NCBI RefSeq assembly: GCF_025263565.1
Contig: NZ_CP079865.1
Span: 4,650,001 to 4,714,000 of the forward strand
From: Mycobacterium sp. SMC-8
Lineage (GTDB): Bacteria; Actinomycetota; Actinomycetes; Mycobacteriales; Mycobacteriaceae
Direction of reading: 5' to 3'
DNA: 64,000 nucleotides
How positions within the stretch are numbered: position 1 is the first letter of the stretch; every line of letters begins with the position of its first letter. A program made the translations under genes and the position numbers. Below are positions 44,610-54,014 of this stretch, piece by piece. The notes beneath the pieces were generated by a model. The model saw nothing but the letters and a program-made list of their open reading frames with translations. It was not told the origin of the DNA and ran no database searches.

Positions 44610-45884
44610 TCAGGCGACGATCTCGCGCAGATAGCGCCGGCTCGCCAGCAGGTAGCAACCGATCGCGACCAGGTGCATCAGCGGCACCACACACAGCATC
44701 GCCCGGCCCAGTGACATGTCGCCGACTTCGCTCTTCAGCGCGTCGCTGATCATGCCCGTCACGAGCGGGCCCACCGAACCCAGGATTGCGCTGAAGAACA
44801 GGAAGATGGCCGAGGCCGTGGCGCGCTGCTCGGCCGGAACCAGCCGCTGGATCGCCGCGATCGACGGTGCCATGTAGGCCGTCCCGACGACGTAGCTCAA
44901 CGCGATGAAGCACACCGACAGCGTCGTGCTGCCCACGACGAAACCCAGCGTCGAGAACGGGATAAGCGCCGCCGTCATCGCCGCCACCAGCCACAACAGC
45001 CAACGGGGATCGATCGCCGACAGCCGGTCGGCGATCTTGCCGACGACCAGCAGCCCGAGGATGCCGGTGACGCCACTGGCCAGGCCGTACTGCAGCCCGA
45101 CCTCACCCAGTGACATGCCGCGCGCACGCATCAGGAACGCGGGCGCGAACGTCGTCAGCGCGTAACCGGCCACCGAGATCGACGCCGCCCCCGCGACGAT
45201 CGCCAGATAGCTGGGCTTGCGCAGGATGTCCCACCACTTGACCGGAACCTGCCGCACCGCAACGGCTTCGGTCACAGGCCGCTGCCTGCGCCCGACGACG
45301 GCCAGCACCACCGGAACGAACGCAACGCTGATCACGCCCATCACCACGAACGCCGTGCGCCAGCCGAGCGCCTGGGCCAGCAGGCCGCCGCCGATCAGGC
45401 TGGCCGCGCTGGCCAGCGGGATGGCCAGGGTGATGACGGCCAGCGGAGCGGCGCGGCGTTCGGGCGCAAAGTTGCGGGCGACGTAGGCGTGCGCGGCGGG
45501 GGTGGAACCGGCCTCCCCGATCGCGACGCCCACCCGGGTCAGCGCGAGCTGGAAGCCGGACTGCACGGCGCCGCCGAGCATCGTCATCACCCCCCACAGC
45601 GACAGGCACCCGGAGATCACCAGGCCGTACGCGCCCCGGTCGGAGACACGCGCGATCGGGATACCGATGAGCGCGTACACGGCGAGAAAGCCGAAGCCGT
45701 TGATCACCCCGATGGCGGTGTCGGACAGCGACAGGTCCTGCCGGATGGGTTCGGCCAGCACTGCCGGCAGGAACCGGTCGGCGTAGTTGAGTGTCCCGAC
45801 CACCGCGAGGACCGAGACCGCCGCCCACGCCCGGCGCGGTCCGTGTGTGTCGCTGCCTGTTTCGACGGCCGATGGTGCCGACAT
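44610..45884 (-). CDS. Major facilitator superfamily transporter
   Basis: A 424-residue membrane protein with 12 predicted segments. The first loop has LNYADRFLPAVLAEPIRQDL, and motif A (G-x3-D-R) occurs as IPIARVSDRGAYGLVI. The D-R-F-L-P motif in helix 1 is typical of the spinster/ACS-like organic anion subgroup. The substrate cannot be assigned; the convergent neighbour is a flavin monooxygenase, so an aromatic acid is conceivable. Start ATG 45884 has GAGGAGAAC 3-8 bases upstream. Confidence 0.88.
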   Translation of the reverse strand: MSAPSAVETGSDTHGPRRAWAAVSVLAVVGTLNYADRFLPAVLAEPIRQDLSLSDTAIGVINGFGFLAVYALIGIPIARVSDRGAYGLVISGCLSLWGVMTMLGGAVQSGFQLALTRVGVAIGEAGSTPAAHAYVARNFAPERRAAPLAVITLAIPLASAASLIGGGLLAQALGWRTAFVVMGVISVAFVPVVLAVVGRRQRPVTEAVAVRQVPVKWWDILRKPSYLAIVAGAASISVAGYALTTFAPAFLMRARGMSLGEVGLQYGLASGVTGILGLLVVGKIADRLSAIDPRWLLWLVAAMTAALIPFSTLGFVVGSTTLSVCFIALSYVVGTAYMAPSIAAIQRLVPAEQRATASAIFLFFSAILGSVGPLVTGMISDALKSEVGDMSLGRAMLCVVPLMHLVAIGCYLLASRRYLREIVA

Positions 45885-45998
45885 CAGTTCTCCTCGCTGG
45901 ACGCGTTACAGACGGAACCAAGAATGTCATGCGCGCGGGCTCGAGGCAGGCAAACCGCGCCCCCCGGATTGGCCGCGTCCACCGCTGGTTATATATGC

Positions 45999-46005
45999 TA
46001 ATTAT
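45999..46005 (+). promoter_or_regulatory. -10 element of the small secreted protein gene
   Basis: TAATTAT within an AT-rich TATATATGCTAATTAT stretch, 31 bases before the ATG at 46037. No clear -35 element is seen. It is the most AT-rich short segment nearby, so a promoter is likely. Confidence 0.5.
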
Positions 46006-46036
46006 CCCGCCCGGTTACCGACCCGAGAGTGATGCG

Positions 46037-46315
46037 ATGACCTCGATCAAGACCACGCTGTCCGTCGCCGCGGTCGCATGCGGACTGGCCGCCGGCCTCT
46101 GGGGTGCGGCTGCCGTCGCCGGCGCGCAACCGGCGCCTCCGCCACCGCCTCCCGTGCTCGGTGAGGTGCCGCCGGCCTGGGCGCCCCCGAAGCCCGCCGA
46201 GGTCTGGATCGGCCAGCCGGTGGTCTGGAATTCGGGCTGGGGCGGACGCTGGGGCGTGTGGATCAACGGTGGATGGATCTCGTTGACCTCCAACCCGGTC
46301 ACCGGTGGTGGCTGA
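46037..46315 (+). CDS. Small secreted proline- and tryptophan-rich protein
   Basis: A 92-residue protein with a signal peptide (MTSIKTTLSVAAVACGLAAG, cleavage likely after VAGAQ). The mature part is about 60 residues: a proline run, then WIGQPVVWNSGWGGRWGVWI and a short end. I recognise no domain. The Trp/Gly-rich segment suggests a surface or matrix peptide. An AT-rich -10 lies upstream. The style is that of small exported mycobacterial proteins. Confidence 0.68.
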   Translation: MTSIKTTLSVAAVACGLAAGLWGAAAVAGAQPAPPPPPPVLGEVPPAWAPPKPAEVWIGQPVVWNSGWGGRWGVWINGGWISLTSNPVTGGG

Positions 46316-46349
46316 CCGGGAGCGGGGCCCCCGAATTGCCTAGCTGCGC

Positions 46350-46357
46350 TATAGAAT
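46350..46357 (+). promoter_or_regulatory. -10 element of the Rv0455c-like gene
   Basis: TATAGAAT at 46350-46357 gives an extended -10 followed by a leader of about 30 bases and a GGAGAA ribosome site 5-8 bases before the ATG at 46395. Confidence 0.5.
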
Positions 46358-46394
46358 CTTCGAGACCCGACCGAACGATGAAGCTGGAGAAACG

Positions 46395-46865
46395 ATGAGC
46401 GGACTGATGAGTCGCGTCGCACGGGTGGGTCTGGGATTCCTCGGCGCCGCCGCGGTCAGCGCGAGCCTGGCCGGACCGGCCGTCGCCGATTCCACCGAGG
46501 ACTATCCGATTCCGCGTCGGATCATCCACACCACATGCGACGTCGAGCAGTACATGGCGGCTGCCCGGGACACCAGCCCGGTGTACTTCGAGCGCTACAT
46601 GATCGACCGGAGCAACCGGCCGGCCGACGTCCAGCAGGCCGCGTTCGACCGCATCCACTGGTTCTTCTCGCTCGACCCGGTGGGCCGCCGCCAGTACTCC
46701 GAGAACACCGCGACCAACGTGTATTACGAGCAGGTCGCCACCCGGTGGGGCAACTGGGCCAAGCTGTTCTTCAACAACAAGGGCGTCGTGGCGCACGCCA
46801 CCGACGTCTGCATGAACTATCCGCGCGGCGACATGTCCGTGTGGCACTGGCCCGTCGCCCGGTAA
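46395..46865 (+). CDS. Secreted DUF5078 protein, homologue of M. tuberculosis Rv0455c
   Basis: A 156-residue secreted protein. Signal peptide to about residue 32 (GPAVADS), then [72 protein letters not shown] and GDMSVWHW. The spacing and the two Cys match Rv0455c, which in M. tuberculosis is required for efficient siderophore secretion with MmpL4/MmpL5 and is encoded near mmpS4-mmpL4. Here too an mmpS-mmpL operon is adjacent (convergent). GGAGAA ribosome site. I assign homology from motif recall, not a search. Confidence 0.85.
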   Translation: MSGLMSRVARVGLGFLGAAAVSASLAGPAVADSTEDYPIPRRIIHTTCDVEQYMAAARDTSPVYFERYMIDRSNRPADVQQAAFDRIHWFFSLDPVGRRQYSENTATNVYYEQVATRWGNWAKLFFNNKGVVAHATDVCMNYPRGDMSVWHWPVAR

Positions 46866-46897
46866 CCGGGCCAGCCCCGCCCGTCGGAAGCACGAAC

Positions 46898-46945
46898 GTG
46901 GGGGTTGTGCACGGATTTTCAGAGAAATGCGTGCACAACACCCAC
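46898..46945. terminator. Long inverted repeat between convergent genes
   Basis: The 16-base arm at 46898-46913 and the arm at 46930-46945 pair at 15 of 16 positions, with inner ATTT/AAAT pairing inside the 16-base loop. It lies between the stops of the Rv0455c-like gene and the DUF732 gene, so it is probably a bidirectional terminator. It may also be a copy of a dispersed palindromic repeat. Confidence 0.65.
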
Positions 46946-46967
46946 ACTCGCGTGGAACTGTTGAGCC

Positions 46968-47318
46968 CTACTGGCGCGCCTGGTCCAGCACCGGCAGCCG
47001 GTCAGGGCAGTAGGTCCGCAGTCCGGCGGCGAGGAACTTCCACGCCTGTTCGGTCGTGGTGTCCTTCTCCAGCTGATTGCGCACGAATTCGGCCGCCTCG
47101 AACGCGGTGGCGTCGACACCGGTGGCGATCCGCTTGCAGGTGATCTTGCCGATCCAGGCGTTGTAGTCCTTCTGGCCGTAGATCCCGTACGTGTTCAGCT
47201 CGTTGGTGAACGCGGTGTCGGGGTCGGCTGCCGCGGGTATGGCGAAGACCAACGACGCCGGCGCCGCGAACGTCAATCCCGCGGCCACCGCGGCGACACC
47301 GATCAGTGCGCGTTTCAT
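46968..47318 (-). CDS. Secreted DUF732-family protein
   Basis: A 116-residue protein with a signal peptide ([20 protein letters not shown], cleavage near IPAAADP). The mature domain begins [20 protein letters not shown] and has two Cys ([18 protein letters not shown]), as in the small exported DUF732 family common in mycobacteria. Function unknown. The ATG overlaps the mmpL stop (ATGA), so it is cotranscribed with mmpS-mmpL and may assist the exporter. Confidence 0.85.
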   Translation of the reverse strand: MKRALIGVAAVAAGLTFAAPASLVFAIPAAADPDTAFTNELNTYGIYGQKDYNAWIGKITCKRIATGVDATAFEAAEFVRNQLEKDTTTEQAWKFLAAGLRTYCPDRLPVLDQARQ

Positions 47319-50221
47319 ACCTTCACTCCTTCAGACGGATCCGATTGCAGCCCACCGGGTCTCGGCCACGGTGCGGGGACGGGACGGGTGCGGACCCGTT
47401 GGGGCCACCAGAACCAGGGCCCGAGCAACGCGGCGATCGACGGCGTCATGAACGCACGGATCACCAGTGTGTCGAACAACAGGCCCAGACCGATCGTCGT
47501 ACCGACCTGACCGATCACGGTCAATTCGCTGACCGCCATCGACATCATCGTCAGCGCGAAGACCAACCCCGCCGCCGTCACCACCGAGCCGCTGCCGCCC
47601 ATCGCGCGGATGATGCCGGTGCCGATGCCGGCGTGTATCTCTTCTTTGAGGCGGGACACCAACAGCAGGTTGTAGTCCGCGCCCACGGCCAACAGGATGA
47701 TCACCGCCATGGCCAACACCATCCAGTGCAGCGGCTGGCCGAGGATGTGCTGCCAGAACAGCACCGACAGCCCGAACGACGCGGCCAGCGACAGCACCAC
47801 GGTGCCGACGATCACCGCAGCCGCCACGATGGCCCGGGTCAGGATCAACATGATGATGAAGATCAGGCCGAGCGCAGAGATGCCGGCGATCAACAGGTCG
47901 TAGTTGTTGCCGTCCTGCATGTCCTTGAACGTGGCCGCGGTTCCACCGAGATAGATCTTGGAGCCCTCCAGTGGGGTGCCCTTGACGGCCTCCTTCGCCG
48001 CGGTCTTGATCTTGTCGATCTTGGCCACGCCTTCGGGGCTGAGCGGGTCACCCTCATGGGAGATGATGAAGCGCACCGCATGCCCGTCGGGGGACAGGAA
48101 CTGCTCCAGCCCACGCTGGAAGTCCTTGTTCTCGAAGATCTCCGGCGGCAGATAGAAGGAGTCGTCGTTCATCGAGTCGTCGAACGCCTCACCCATGGCG
48201 TCGGCGTCCTCGGACATCGCGGCCATCTGGTCCTGCTGACCCTTCTGGGACTGATACATCGTCAGCATCATCGTCCGCATGGTCTTCATGGTCTCGATCA
48301 TCTCCGGCATGAGCGCGACCATCTGCGGCATCAGCGTGTCCAGCCGCTTCATGTCCGGCAGGATCTCGCGGAAGTCGTCGGTCATCACGTTGATGCCGTC
48401 GAGGGTGTCGAACACCGACCGCAGTGCCCAGCAGACCGGGATGTTGTAGCAGTGCGGTTCCCAGTAGAAGTAGTTGCGGATCGGCCGGAAGAAGTCATCG
48501 AAGTTCGCGATGCTGTCGCGGAGGTCCTCGATGTCGGTGAGCATGTTCTCCATCTTGCTGACCATGCTGTGGGTGATGTCGGCCATCTGCGTGGTCAGGT
48601 TCGACATCTTCTCCATGGTGGCGATCGTGTTCGCCATCTCGTCGGCCTGCACCAGCATGTCGGCCATGCGGTCTTGCATGTACTTCTCGTTGAGCCGCTG
48701 AGTCGTGCCCTGCATGCTCATCTGGAACGGGATCGAGGTGTGCTTGATGGGCTTGCCGTCGGGCCGGGTGATCGCCTGCACCCTGGCGATGCCCTCGACG
48801 CGGAAGATCGCCTTGGCGATCTTGTCGATGACGAGGAAGTCCGCCGAGTTCCGCAGATCGTGATCGCTCTCGATCATGAGCAGCTCGGGGTTCATCCGGG
48901 CCTGGTCGAAATGCGCGTCGGCGACGGCATAGCCCTGGTTGGCCGGCAGATCCGCCGGCAGGTAGTCGCGGTCGTTGTAGTTGGTCTTGTAGCCGGGCAG
49001 CGCCAGCAGGCCGACCAGCGTGATCGCCATCGCCGCCACCAGGATCGGGCCCGGCCAGCGGACGATCGAGGCGCCGATCTTGCGCCAGCCACGGATGCGC
49101 ATCGCGCGTTTGGGCTCGAGCAGTTTGCCGAACCGGGTGGCGACGCTGATGATCGCGACCATCAGGACGACGCCCGCCATGACGACCACGAACATGCCGA
49201 TGGCCAGCGGGATACCCATGGTCTGGAAGTAGGGCAGCCGGGTGAAGCTCAGGCAGAACGTGGCGCCGGCGATGGTCAGACCCGACCCCAGCACCACGTG
49301 CGCGGTGCCGTGGAACATCGTGTAGTACGCGGTCTCTTTGTCCTCGCCGAGTGTTCGGGCCTCCTGATATCGGCCTATCAGGAAGATCGCGTAGTCCGTC
49401 GCCGCGGCGATGGCCAACGTCACCAGCAGGTTGGTGGCGAACGTCGAGAGCCCGATGATCTCGTGGTAGCCCAGGAACGCCACCACGCCGCGGGCCGTGG
49501 CCAGCGACAGCACCACCATCACCAGCGTGATCAGCACGGTCACGATGGACCGGTAGACCAGCAGCAGCATGACGATGATGACGGTGAACGTCGCCGCCTC
49601 GATGATCCGCATGCTGCGGTCACCGGCGATGTGCTGGTCGGCGGCCAGCGCGGCCGGACCGGTCACGAACGCCCGCACACCCGGCGGCGGCTCCAGGCTG
49701 TTGACGATCTGCTGGACCGCCTTCACCGACTCGTTGGCCAGCGCCTCGCCCTGGTTACCCGCGAGCTTGACCTGGACGTAGGCCGACTTGCCGTCGTTGC
49801 TCTGCGAACCCGACGCGGTGAGCGGGTCGCTCCAGAAGTCCTGGACCGACTGCACGTGCGTGGTGTCGGCTTCCAGCCGGTCGACGAGCTCGTCGTACCA
49901 CGCGTGCGCGGCGTCGCCGAGGGGTTCGTCGCCCTCGAACACGATCATCACCGAGCTGTCCGAGTCGCCTTCCTCGAACAGCTCACCGACCTTCTTCATC
50001 GAGATCATCGACGGCGCGTCTTGCGGGCTCATCGACACGGCCTGCATCTCGCCGACCTTCTCGAGCTGCGGCACGGTGACGTTGACCACGACGATCAGCG
50101 CGATCCAACCGAGGATGATCGGAAGGGCGAACAGCCGGATCATCCGGGGGATGAACGGGCGGTGAGGTCGACGCGCAGCGGGGAACTCGTCGGTGCGGGC
50201 GTCGGAAACTGGTGTGCTCAT
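47315..50221 (-). CDS. MmpL-family RND transporter
   Basis: A 968-residue inner-membrane exporter. Twelve membrane segments with two large periplasmic loops; the region [20 protein letters not shown] begins the first. The proton-relay motifs are in [20 protein letters not shown] (DY pair) and [16 protein letters not shown]. The second loop is long and Met-rich ([20 protein letters not shown]), characteristic of the MmpL4/MmpL5 siderophore-exporter group with coiled-coil extension. Start ATG 50221 overlaps the mmpS stop; the frame to 50308 lies in mmpS. It exports lipids or siderophores with MmpS. The exact paralogue number is left open. Confidence 0.93.
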   Translation of the reverse strand: MSTPVSDARTDEFPAARRPHRPFIPRMIRLFALPIILGWIALIVVVNVTVPQLEKVGEMQAVSMSPQDAPSMISMKKVGELFEEGDSDSSVMIVFEGDEPLGDAAHAWYDELVDRLEADTTHVQSVQDFWSDPLTASGSQSNDGKSAYVQVKLAGNQGEALANESVKAVQQIVNSLEPPPGVRAFVTGPAALAADQHIAGDRSMRIIEAATFTVIIVMLLLVYRSIVTVLITLVMVVLSLATARGVVAFLGYHEIIGLSTFATNLLVTLAIAAATDYAIFLIGRYQEARTLGEDKETAYYTMFHGTAHVVLGSGLTIAGATFCLSFTRLPYFQTMGIPLAIGMFVVVMAGVVLMVAIISVATRFGKLLEPKRAMRIRGWRKIGASIVRWPGPILVAAMAITLVGLLALPGYKTNYNDRDYLPADLPANQGYAVADAHFDQARMNPELLMIESDHDLRNSADFLVIDKIAKAIFRVEGIARVQAITRPDGKPIKHTSIPFQMSMQGTTQRLNEKYMQDRMADMLVQADEMANTIATMEKMSNLTTQMADITHSMVSKMENMLTDIEDLRDSIANFDDFFRPIRNYFYWEPHCYNIPVCWALRSVFDTLDGINVMTDDFREILPDMKRLDTLMPQMVALMPEMIETMKTMRTMMLTMYQSQKGQQDQMAAMSEDADAMGEAFDDSMNDDSFYLPPEIFENKDFQRGLEQFLSPDGHAVRFIISHEGDPLSPEGVAKIDKIKTAAKEAVKGTPLEGSKIYLGGTAATFKDMQDGNNYDLLIAGISALGLIFIIMLILTRAIVAAAVIVGTVVLSLAASFGLSVLFWQHILGQPLHWMVLAMAVIILLAVGADYNLLLVSRLKEEIHAGIGTGIIRAMGGSGSVVTAAGLVFALTMMSMAVSELTVIGQVGTTIGLGLLFDTLVIRAFMTPSIAALLGPWFWWPQRVRTRPVPAPWPRPGGLQSDPSEGVKV

Positions 50222-50646
50222 GCGGATTTCACAAAGCAGAAGGTCTGGGCGTTCAAGCCGTCCGTCGTCCTCTCGTCCTTCAACTCGTCGTCGACATAGA
50301 TCCGGCACGTGATCGTCGAGCCGTCACCCTGGGCGACGATGTTGGGAGCTGCGGATGGTTCGGTGGTCTCCAGCGTGAGCGACCACGGCAGCGGCGCGCC
50401 GTCGACGCGCTGCGGCTTGGCGTCGAGGTCGAGGTAGTTCACGTCGGCGTAGGAACCCGAGCCGGTGATCTCATAACGGACGACTTTGGGGTCGAACGGT
50501 TCGGGGAGATCGGCGAAGTTGCGCGGCGTCTCGATGATGCCCTCGGACCCGAAGAACGTCCGGATGCGCGCGACGGTGAGGCCTGCGATCACCACCACGA
50601 CGATGATGAGCAACGGGAGCCACACCTTCTTGGCAATGGCGATCAC
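50218..50646 (-). CDS. MmpS-family accessory membrane protein
   Basis: A 142-residue protein with one N-terminal membrane anchor ([20 protein letters not shown]) and a periplasmic beta-rich domain ([43 protein letters not shown]). MmpS proteins act as membrane-fusion-like partners of cognate MmpL transporters. It is the first gene of the mmpS-mmpL-DUF732 operon. In the 226-base divergent gap upstream, a 19-bp palindrome (50716-50734) is a candidate operator. Confidence 0.93.
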   Translation of the reverse strand: MIAIAKKVWLPLLIIVVVVIAGLTVARIRTFFGSEGIIETPRNFADLPEPFDPKVVRYEITGSGSYADVNYLDLDAKPQRVDGAPLPWSLTLETTEPSAAPNIVAQGDGSTITCRIYVDDELKDERTTDGLNAQTFCFVKSA

Positions 50647-50702
50647 GACTGCCGGCCCCGACTAGTGGCGCGCATTAGACCCCTGAGATTCGTATCCTGC
50701 GA

Positions 50703-50732
50703 TTGAGCAGATCGTAACTTAGCCCGTATAAG
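50703..50732 (+). promoter_or_regulatory. Candidate vegetative promoter of the P450 gene
   Basis: TTGAGC (50703-50708), an 18-base spacer and TATAAG (50727-50732), pointing toward the P450 gene at 50873. The -10 and part of the spacer are covered by the inverted repeat at 50716-50734. Confidence 0.5.
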
Positions 50733-50734
50733 TT
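50716..50734. promoter_or_regulatory. Palindromic operator candidate between mmpS and the P450 gene
   Basis: AACTTA (50716-50721), 7 bases, TAAGTT (50729-50734): perfect 6-bp arms. The site overlaps the candidate P450 promoter and lies about 70 bases upstream of mmpS, so one repressor could control both divergent units, as TetR-type regulators do for mmpS4/5-mmpL4/5. It does not resemble the IdeR iron box. Confidence 0.5.
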
Positions 50735-50872
50735 CTCACCCGGCGCCAGATTAGCTCAAGAAAATGTGGCGCTGCTAACTCGTCGCCGAATCCTGCGAGT
50801 CAGGTCACTCGCGGCGGATCGTCGCCTAAGATGCTGAGCGGTCGCACAGTTGGTCGGTGAGGAGCATGTCGG

Positions 50873-52075
50873 GTGGCAGACGATCTTTACTACGACCTCT
50901 ACTACGACCCCTACGACCTGAGCATCGTGGCCGACCCAAACCCGACCTACGCGCGGCTGCGCGACGAGGCGCCGCTCTATTACAACGAGCGCTACGACTT
51001 CTGGGCGCTGTCGCGCCACGCCGACGTCGAGAAAGCGCTGCTGGACTGGTCGACGTTCTCCAACAGCCGCAGCGACATCCTGGAACTGGTCAAATCCGAC
51101 TTCGACATGCCCAAGGGCGTGATGATGTTCGAGGACCCGCCCACGCACACCCTGCTGCGCGGGCTGATGTCGCGGGTGTTCACCCCACGCCGGATGGCCG
51201 AGATCGAGGACCAGATCCGCCAGTACTGCGTGAACTGCCTCGACCCGTTGGTCGGCGCCGACGGCTTCGACATCATCGCCGAGCTGGCGGCCATGATGCC
51301 GATGCGGGTGATCGGGATGCTGCTGGGCATCCCAGAGTCCGAGCAGGTGTCGGTACGCGACGCCAACGACGCGAACCTGCGCACCAAGCCCGGCGCGCCG
51401 ATGAAGGTCGCCGACCCCGACAAGATCGCCGACGGCCGGATCTACGCCGACTACGTCCAGTGGCGCGCGGCCAACCCGTCCGACGACCTGATGACCGCGC
51501 TGCTCAACGTCGAGTTCACCGACGAGACGGGAGTGGAACGCAAGCTCACCCGCAAAGAGGTCCTGCACTACACCCAGGTGGTGGCCGGTGCGGGCAACGA
51601 GACGACCGGAAGGCTGATCGGCTGGCTGGCCAAGGTGCTCGCCGAACACCCCGATCAACGCCGCCGCATCCACGAGGACCGCTCACTGCTCGGCCGCACG
51701 ATCGACGAGACGCTGAGGTTCGAGCCCACGGGTCCGCACGTGGCGCGCTACGTCATCCGCGACTTCGGATACGGCGACGTCACCGTGCCCGCAGGCAGCG
51801 CCATCCTGCTGCTGTTCGGTGCCGCCAACCGCGACGAACGCCGATACGAGAATCCGGACACCTTCGACATCGACCGGGAGAACATCAGCCACCTGACGTT
51901 CGGCAAGGGGCTGCACTACTGCCTGGGCGCCAACCTGGCCCGCCTGGAAGGCAGGATCGCGCTCGACGAGCTGCTCAACCGCTGGCCCGAGTGGGATGTC
52001 GACTACGACTCCGCCCGGCTGGCCCCGACCTCGACCGTCCGCGGCTGGGAGCACCTACGGATTCTGGTCGGCTGA
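50873..52075 (+). CDS. Cytochrome P450 monooxygenase
   Basis: A 400-residue soluble bacterial P450. The oxygen-binding I-helix reads VVAGAGNETTGRLIGWLAK, the ExxR motif is DETLRFEP, and the haem-ligand loop is LTFGKGLHYCLGANLARLEG with its Cys. The N-terminus is a DLYYDLYYDPYDL repeat of unusual Tyr/Asp content. The substrate is unknown; mycobacterial P450s often act on sterols, fatty acids or drugs. No ferredoxin is adjacent, but a ferredoxin-type reductase lies at 54483. GTG start with AGGAG upstream. Divergent from mmpS-mmpL. Confidence 0.93.
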   Translation: MADDLYYDLYYDPYDLSIVADPNPTYARLRDEAPLYYNERYDFWALSRHADVEKALLDWSTFSNSRSDILELVKSDFDMPKGVMMFEDPPTHTLLRGLMSRVFTPRRMAEIEDQIRQYCVNCLDPLVGADGFDIIAELAAMMPMRVIGMLLGIPESEQVSVRDANDANLRTKPGAPMKVADPDKIADGRIYADYVQWRAANPSDDLMTALLNVEFTDETGVERKLTRKEVLHYTQVVAGAGNETTGRLIGWLAKVLAEHPDQRRRIHEDRSLLGRTIDETLRFEPTGPHVARYVIRDFGYGDVTVPAGSAILLLFGAANRDERRYENPDTFDIDRENISHLTFGKGLHYCLGANLARLEGRIALDELLNRWPEWDVDYDSARLAPTSTVRGWEHLRILVG

Positions 52076-52498
52076 ACCGCTTTCGGTGCCGGTACCTGAG
52101 TCGTGCTCGGCTGGACCCGTCTCGCCGCCTCCGGCGGCGCCATCCAGCACGCTGACGGCGATCCCGTACGGCAGGAACCGCACCCGTCGCTTCGCATCGG
52201 TGTTGTCCTTGTTCGCCCGAAGCGCGTCCAGTTCGGTCGGGTACACCTGCTCGATGTGGGCGCCACCGGAGTCGTCGAGGGTGTAGATGGCCCAGACACC
52301 GTCTCCGGTCTCGCCGGTCGTCTCGGGACGCGTCCGCGGCCGGGTGTCGAACAACGTCGACCACCCCGCCCGCTCACCGGGTGTCCCGAGGAATCTCCCG
52401 ATGCCGTCGAGTGCTTCCCGCAGACCTTCGCCCGCTTCGCGGACGACACGGTCGAAATCCTCGGGGTCGAATCCGAACGGCCCGTTGTTGCTGCTCAT
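52055..52498 (-). CDS. Conserved hypothetical protein
   Basis: A 147-residue soluble protein: MSSNNGPFGFDPEDFDRVVR at the start, then a Gly/Arg-rich linker, a compact domain with WAIYTLDDSGGAHIEQVYPT and RRVRFLPYGIAVSVL, and a Gly/Ser/Glu-rich disordered tail. I recognise the style of a conserved actinobacterial protein with no known role. It overlaps the convergent P450 gene by 21 bases. The start at ATG 52498 is preferred over the long open frame that runs antisense to 54022. Confidence 0.7.
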   Translation of the reverse strand: MSSNNGPFGFDPEDFDRVVREAGEGLREALDGIGRFLGTPGERAGWSTLFDTRPRTRPETTGETGDGVWAIYTLDDSGGAHIEQVYPTELDALRANKDNTDAKRRVRFLPYGIAVSVLDGAAGGGETGPAEHDSGTGTESGSADQNP

Positions 52499-52564
52499 GC
52501 AGACCAGTGTGCCCCTGACGGCACGTTCAGTCGACTGCCGCATGGATAGGTGGTAGGCAACCAT

Positions 52565-53371
52565 ATGCCTTTCACACGAGCTGACGTGCTGTCGGCGGCC
52601 CAGCGGTCCCTGGCCGCGGCGGGCGCGCACGACCGGGCCGGGTGGATCGGCCTGTTCACCGCCGACGCCCGGGTCGAAGATCCGGTCGGCTCGAGGCCGC
52701 ACCGCGGGCACGTCGCGATCGGCCGGTTCTACGACACGTTCATCGGCCCCCGCGACATCAGCTTTCGCCCGGACACCGACATCGTCGTCGGCACCGCGGT
52801 GCTGCGCGACCTCGAGCTCGAGATCCAGATGGCACCGACCGTGACCCTGCATGTCCCCACCTACATCCGCTACGACCTGCGTGACGCCGGCGACGAGCTC
52901 AAGATCGCCGCGTTGTCGGCCTACTGGGAATTGCCCGCGATGATCGGGCAGTTCGCCCGGGGCGGACTGGTGGCGTTGCCGGCCGGCGGATCGCTGGCCC
53001 GGACCATGGTCGCCAATCAGCACCTGGCCGGAACCCTCGGGTTTCTCGGTGGCTTCCGTGGGCTGGGATCGGGCGCGCGGGCGCTGTTCACCACGTTCCT
53101 CGACGACGCCCGCAGCGGCAATGAAGTCGGGATGCGGCGGCTCATCGCCGACAGTCCCGTCACCCGCGGTGACGACGAGCCGGTGAGCCCGTCGGAACTG
53201 GTCAGACACCTCTCCGGCAGCAACTGGACCAAACTCGTCGTCGCCGGCAACTCCGTCGCGGCGCGCATCGAGCGTGACGGCAGGCCCACCGTGCTCATCG
53301 GCGAGACGGCGCGTGCCGGGTGGATCGGCGCCGTGCTGCGCAGGATTCGGTTGTTCGGCGGTCTGGATTGA
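52565..53371 (+). CDS. SnoaL/NTF2-like domain protein
   Basis: A 268-residue protein. The first 130 residues have the layout of NTF2-like (SnoaL/ketosteroid isomerase) folds: ADVLSAAQRSLAAAGAHDRA, WIGLFTADARVEDPVGSRPH, IGRFYDTFIGPRDISF. A C-terminal region (VTRGDDEPVSPSELVRHLSG, VVAGNSVAARIERDGRP) looks like a second NTF2-like domain after a hydrophobic linker (GGLVALPAGGS). Both could form a substrate pocket, but no catalytic residues are evident. The ATG at 52565 is chosen; GTG 52550 is an alternative. Confidence 0.68.
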   Translation: MPFTRADVLSAAQRSLAAAGAHDRAGWIGLFTADARVEDPVGSRPHRGHVAIGRFYDTFIGPRDISFRPDTDIVVGTAVLRDLELEIQMAPTVTLHVPTYIRYDLRDAGDELKIAALSAYWELPAMIGQFARGGLVALPAGGSLARTMVANQHLAGTLGFLGGFRGLGSGARALFTTFLDDARSGNEVGMRRLIADSPVTRGDDEPVSPSELVRHLSGSNWTKLVVAGNSVAARIERDGRPTVLIGETARAGWIGAVLRRIRLFGGLD

Positions 53372-53437
53372 TGCCCTACAACAGTTCGGCCACGTTGTCG
53401 CGCCGGACGCTCCGCGCATGAGAACGTAGGCAGCATC

Positions 53438-54010
53438 ATGTCCGACCCTGATACCGCCGACTTCCTGACCTACGAGCAGTTCGGCCGCCGGTTCTTCGAG
53501 ATCGCCGTCACCGAGGAGCGCGTGGGCGGCGCGATCGGTGAGATCGCCGGCGACGCCTTCGAGATGGGCCCCATCGCCCAAGGCCCGGGCAAGCTGGCCA
53601 AGGTCACCGCGAAAGTGCGGATCCAGCAGCCCAGGGTCCGTCGGGAGCTCGGCGAGTTGATCACCTTCGGGATCCGGATCCCCTTGGAGATCGACATGGT
53701 GGTCGACCTGCGGATCGACAAACCCAAATTCATCGTGTTCGGTGAGATCTCGCTGCGCGCCACCGCCAAGGCCGCCGACCCGCTGCTGCTGATCCTCGAT
53801 GTGGAGAAGCCGCGGCCCTCCGACATCTCGATCCACGTCACGTCGAAAACCCTGCGCGCCGAGGTGGTGCGCATCGTCGGCGGCGTGGACGCCGAGATCA
53901 AGCGCTTCATCGCGATGCACGTCGCGGGGGAGATCGACAGCCCGGAATCCCAGAAGGCCAAGATCATCGACGTTGCCGAACGTCTCGACGCGGCCTGGAC
54001 CGGCATCTGA
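53438..54010 (+). CDS. Conserved mycobacterial hypothetical protein
   Basis: A 190-residue protein, mostly beta-rich, with no signal peptide or membrane segment. Visible segments are LTYEQFGRRFFEIAVTEERV, GFRIPLEIDMVVDLRI-type strands (here IRIPLEIDMVVDLRIDKPKF) and AEVVRIVGGVDAEIKRFIAM. This resembles a family common in mycobacteria without assigned function, possibly lipid-binding. It lies 4 bases before the NUDIX gene and may be cotranscribed with it. Confidence 0.7.
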   Translation: MSDPDTADFLTYEQFGRRFFEIAVTEERVGGAIGEIAGDAFEMGPIAQGPGKLAKVTAKVRIQQPRVRRELGELITFGIRIPLEIDMVVDLRIDKPKFIVFGEISLRATAKAADPLLLILDVEKPRPSDISIHVTSKTLRAEVVRIVGGVDAEIKRFIAMHVAGEIDSPESQKAKIIDVAERLDAAWTGI

Positions 54011-54014
54011 GACC

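Noticed and set aside
47306..50299. A 997-codon open frame on the plus strand opposite mmpL
   Set aside because: It mirrors mmpL exactly and encodes His/Arg/Asp/Gln-rich low-complexity sequence with no domain. It is a shadow.
50647..50872. IdeR iron box for the mmpS-mmpL operon
   Set aside because: The Rv0455c-like context suggested iron control, but no TTAGGTTAGGCTAACCTAA-like 19-mer is present; only the unrelated AACTTA-N7-TAAGTT palindrome is found.
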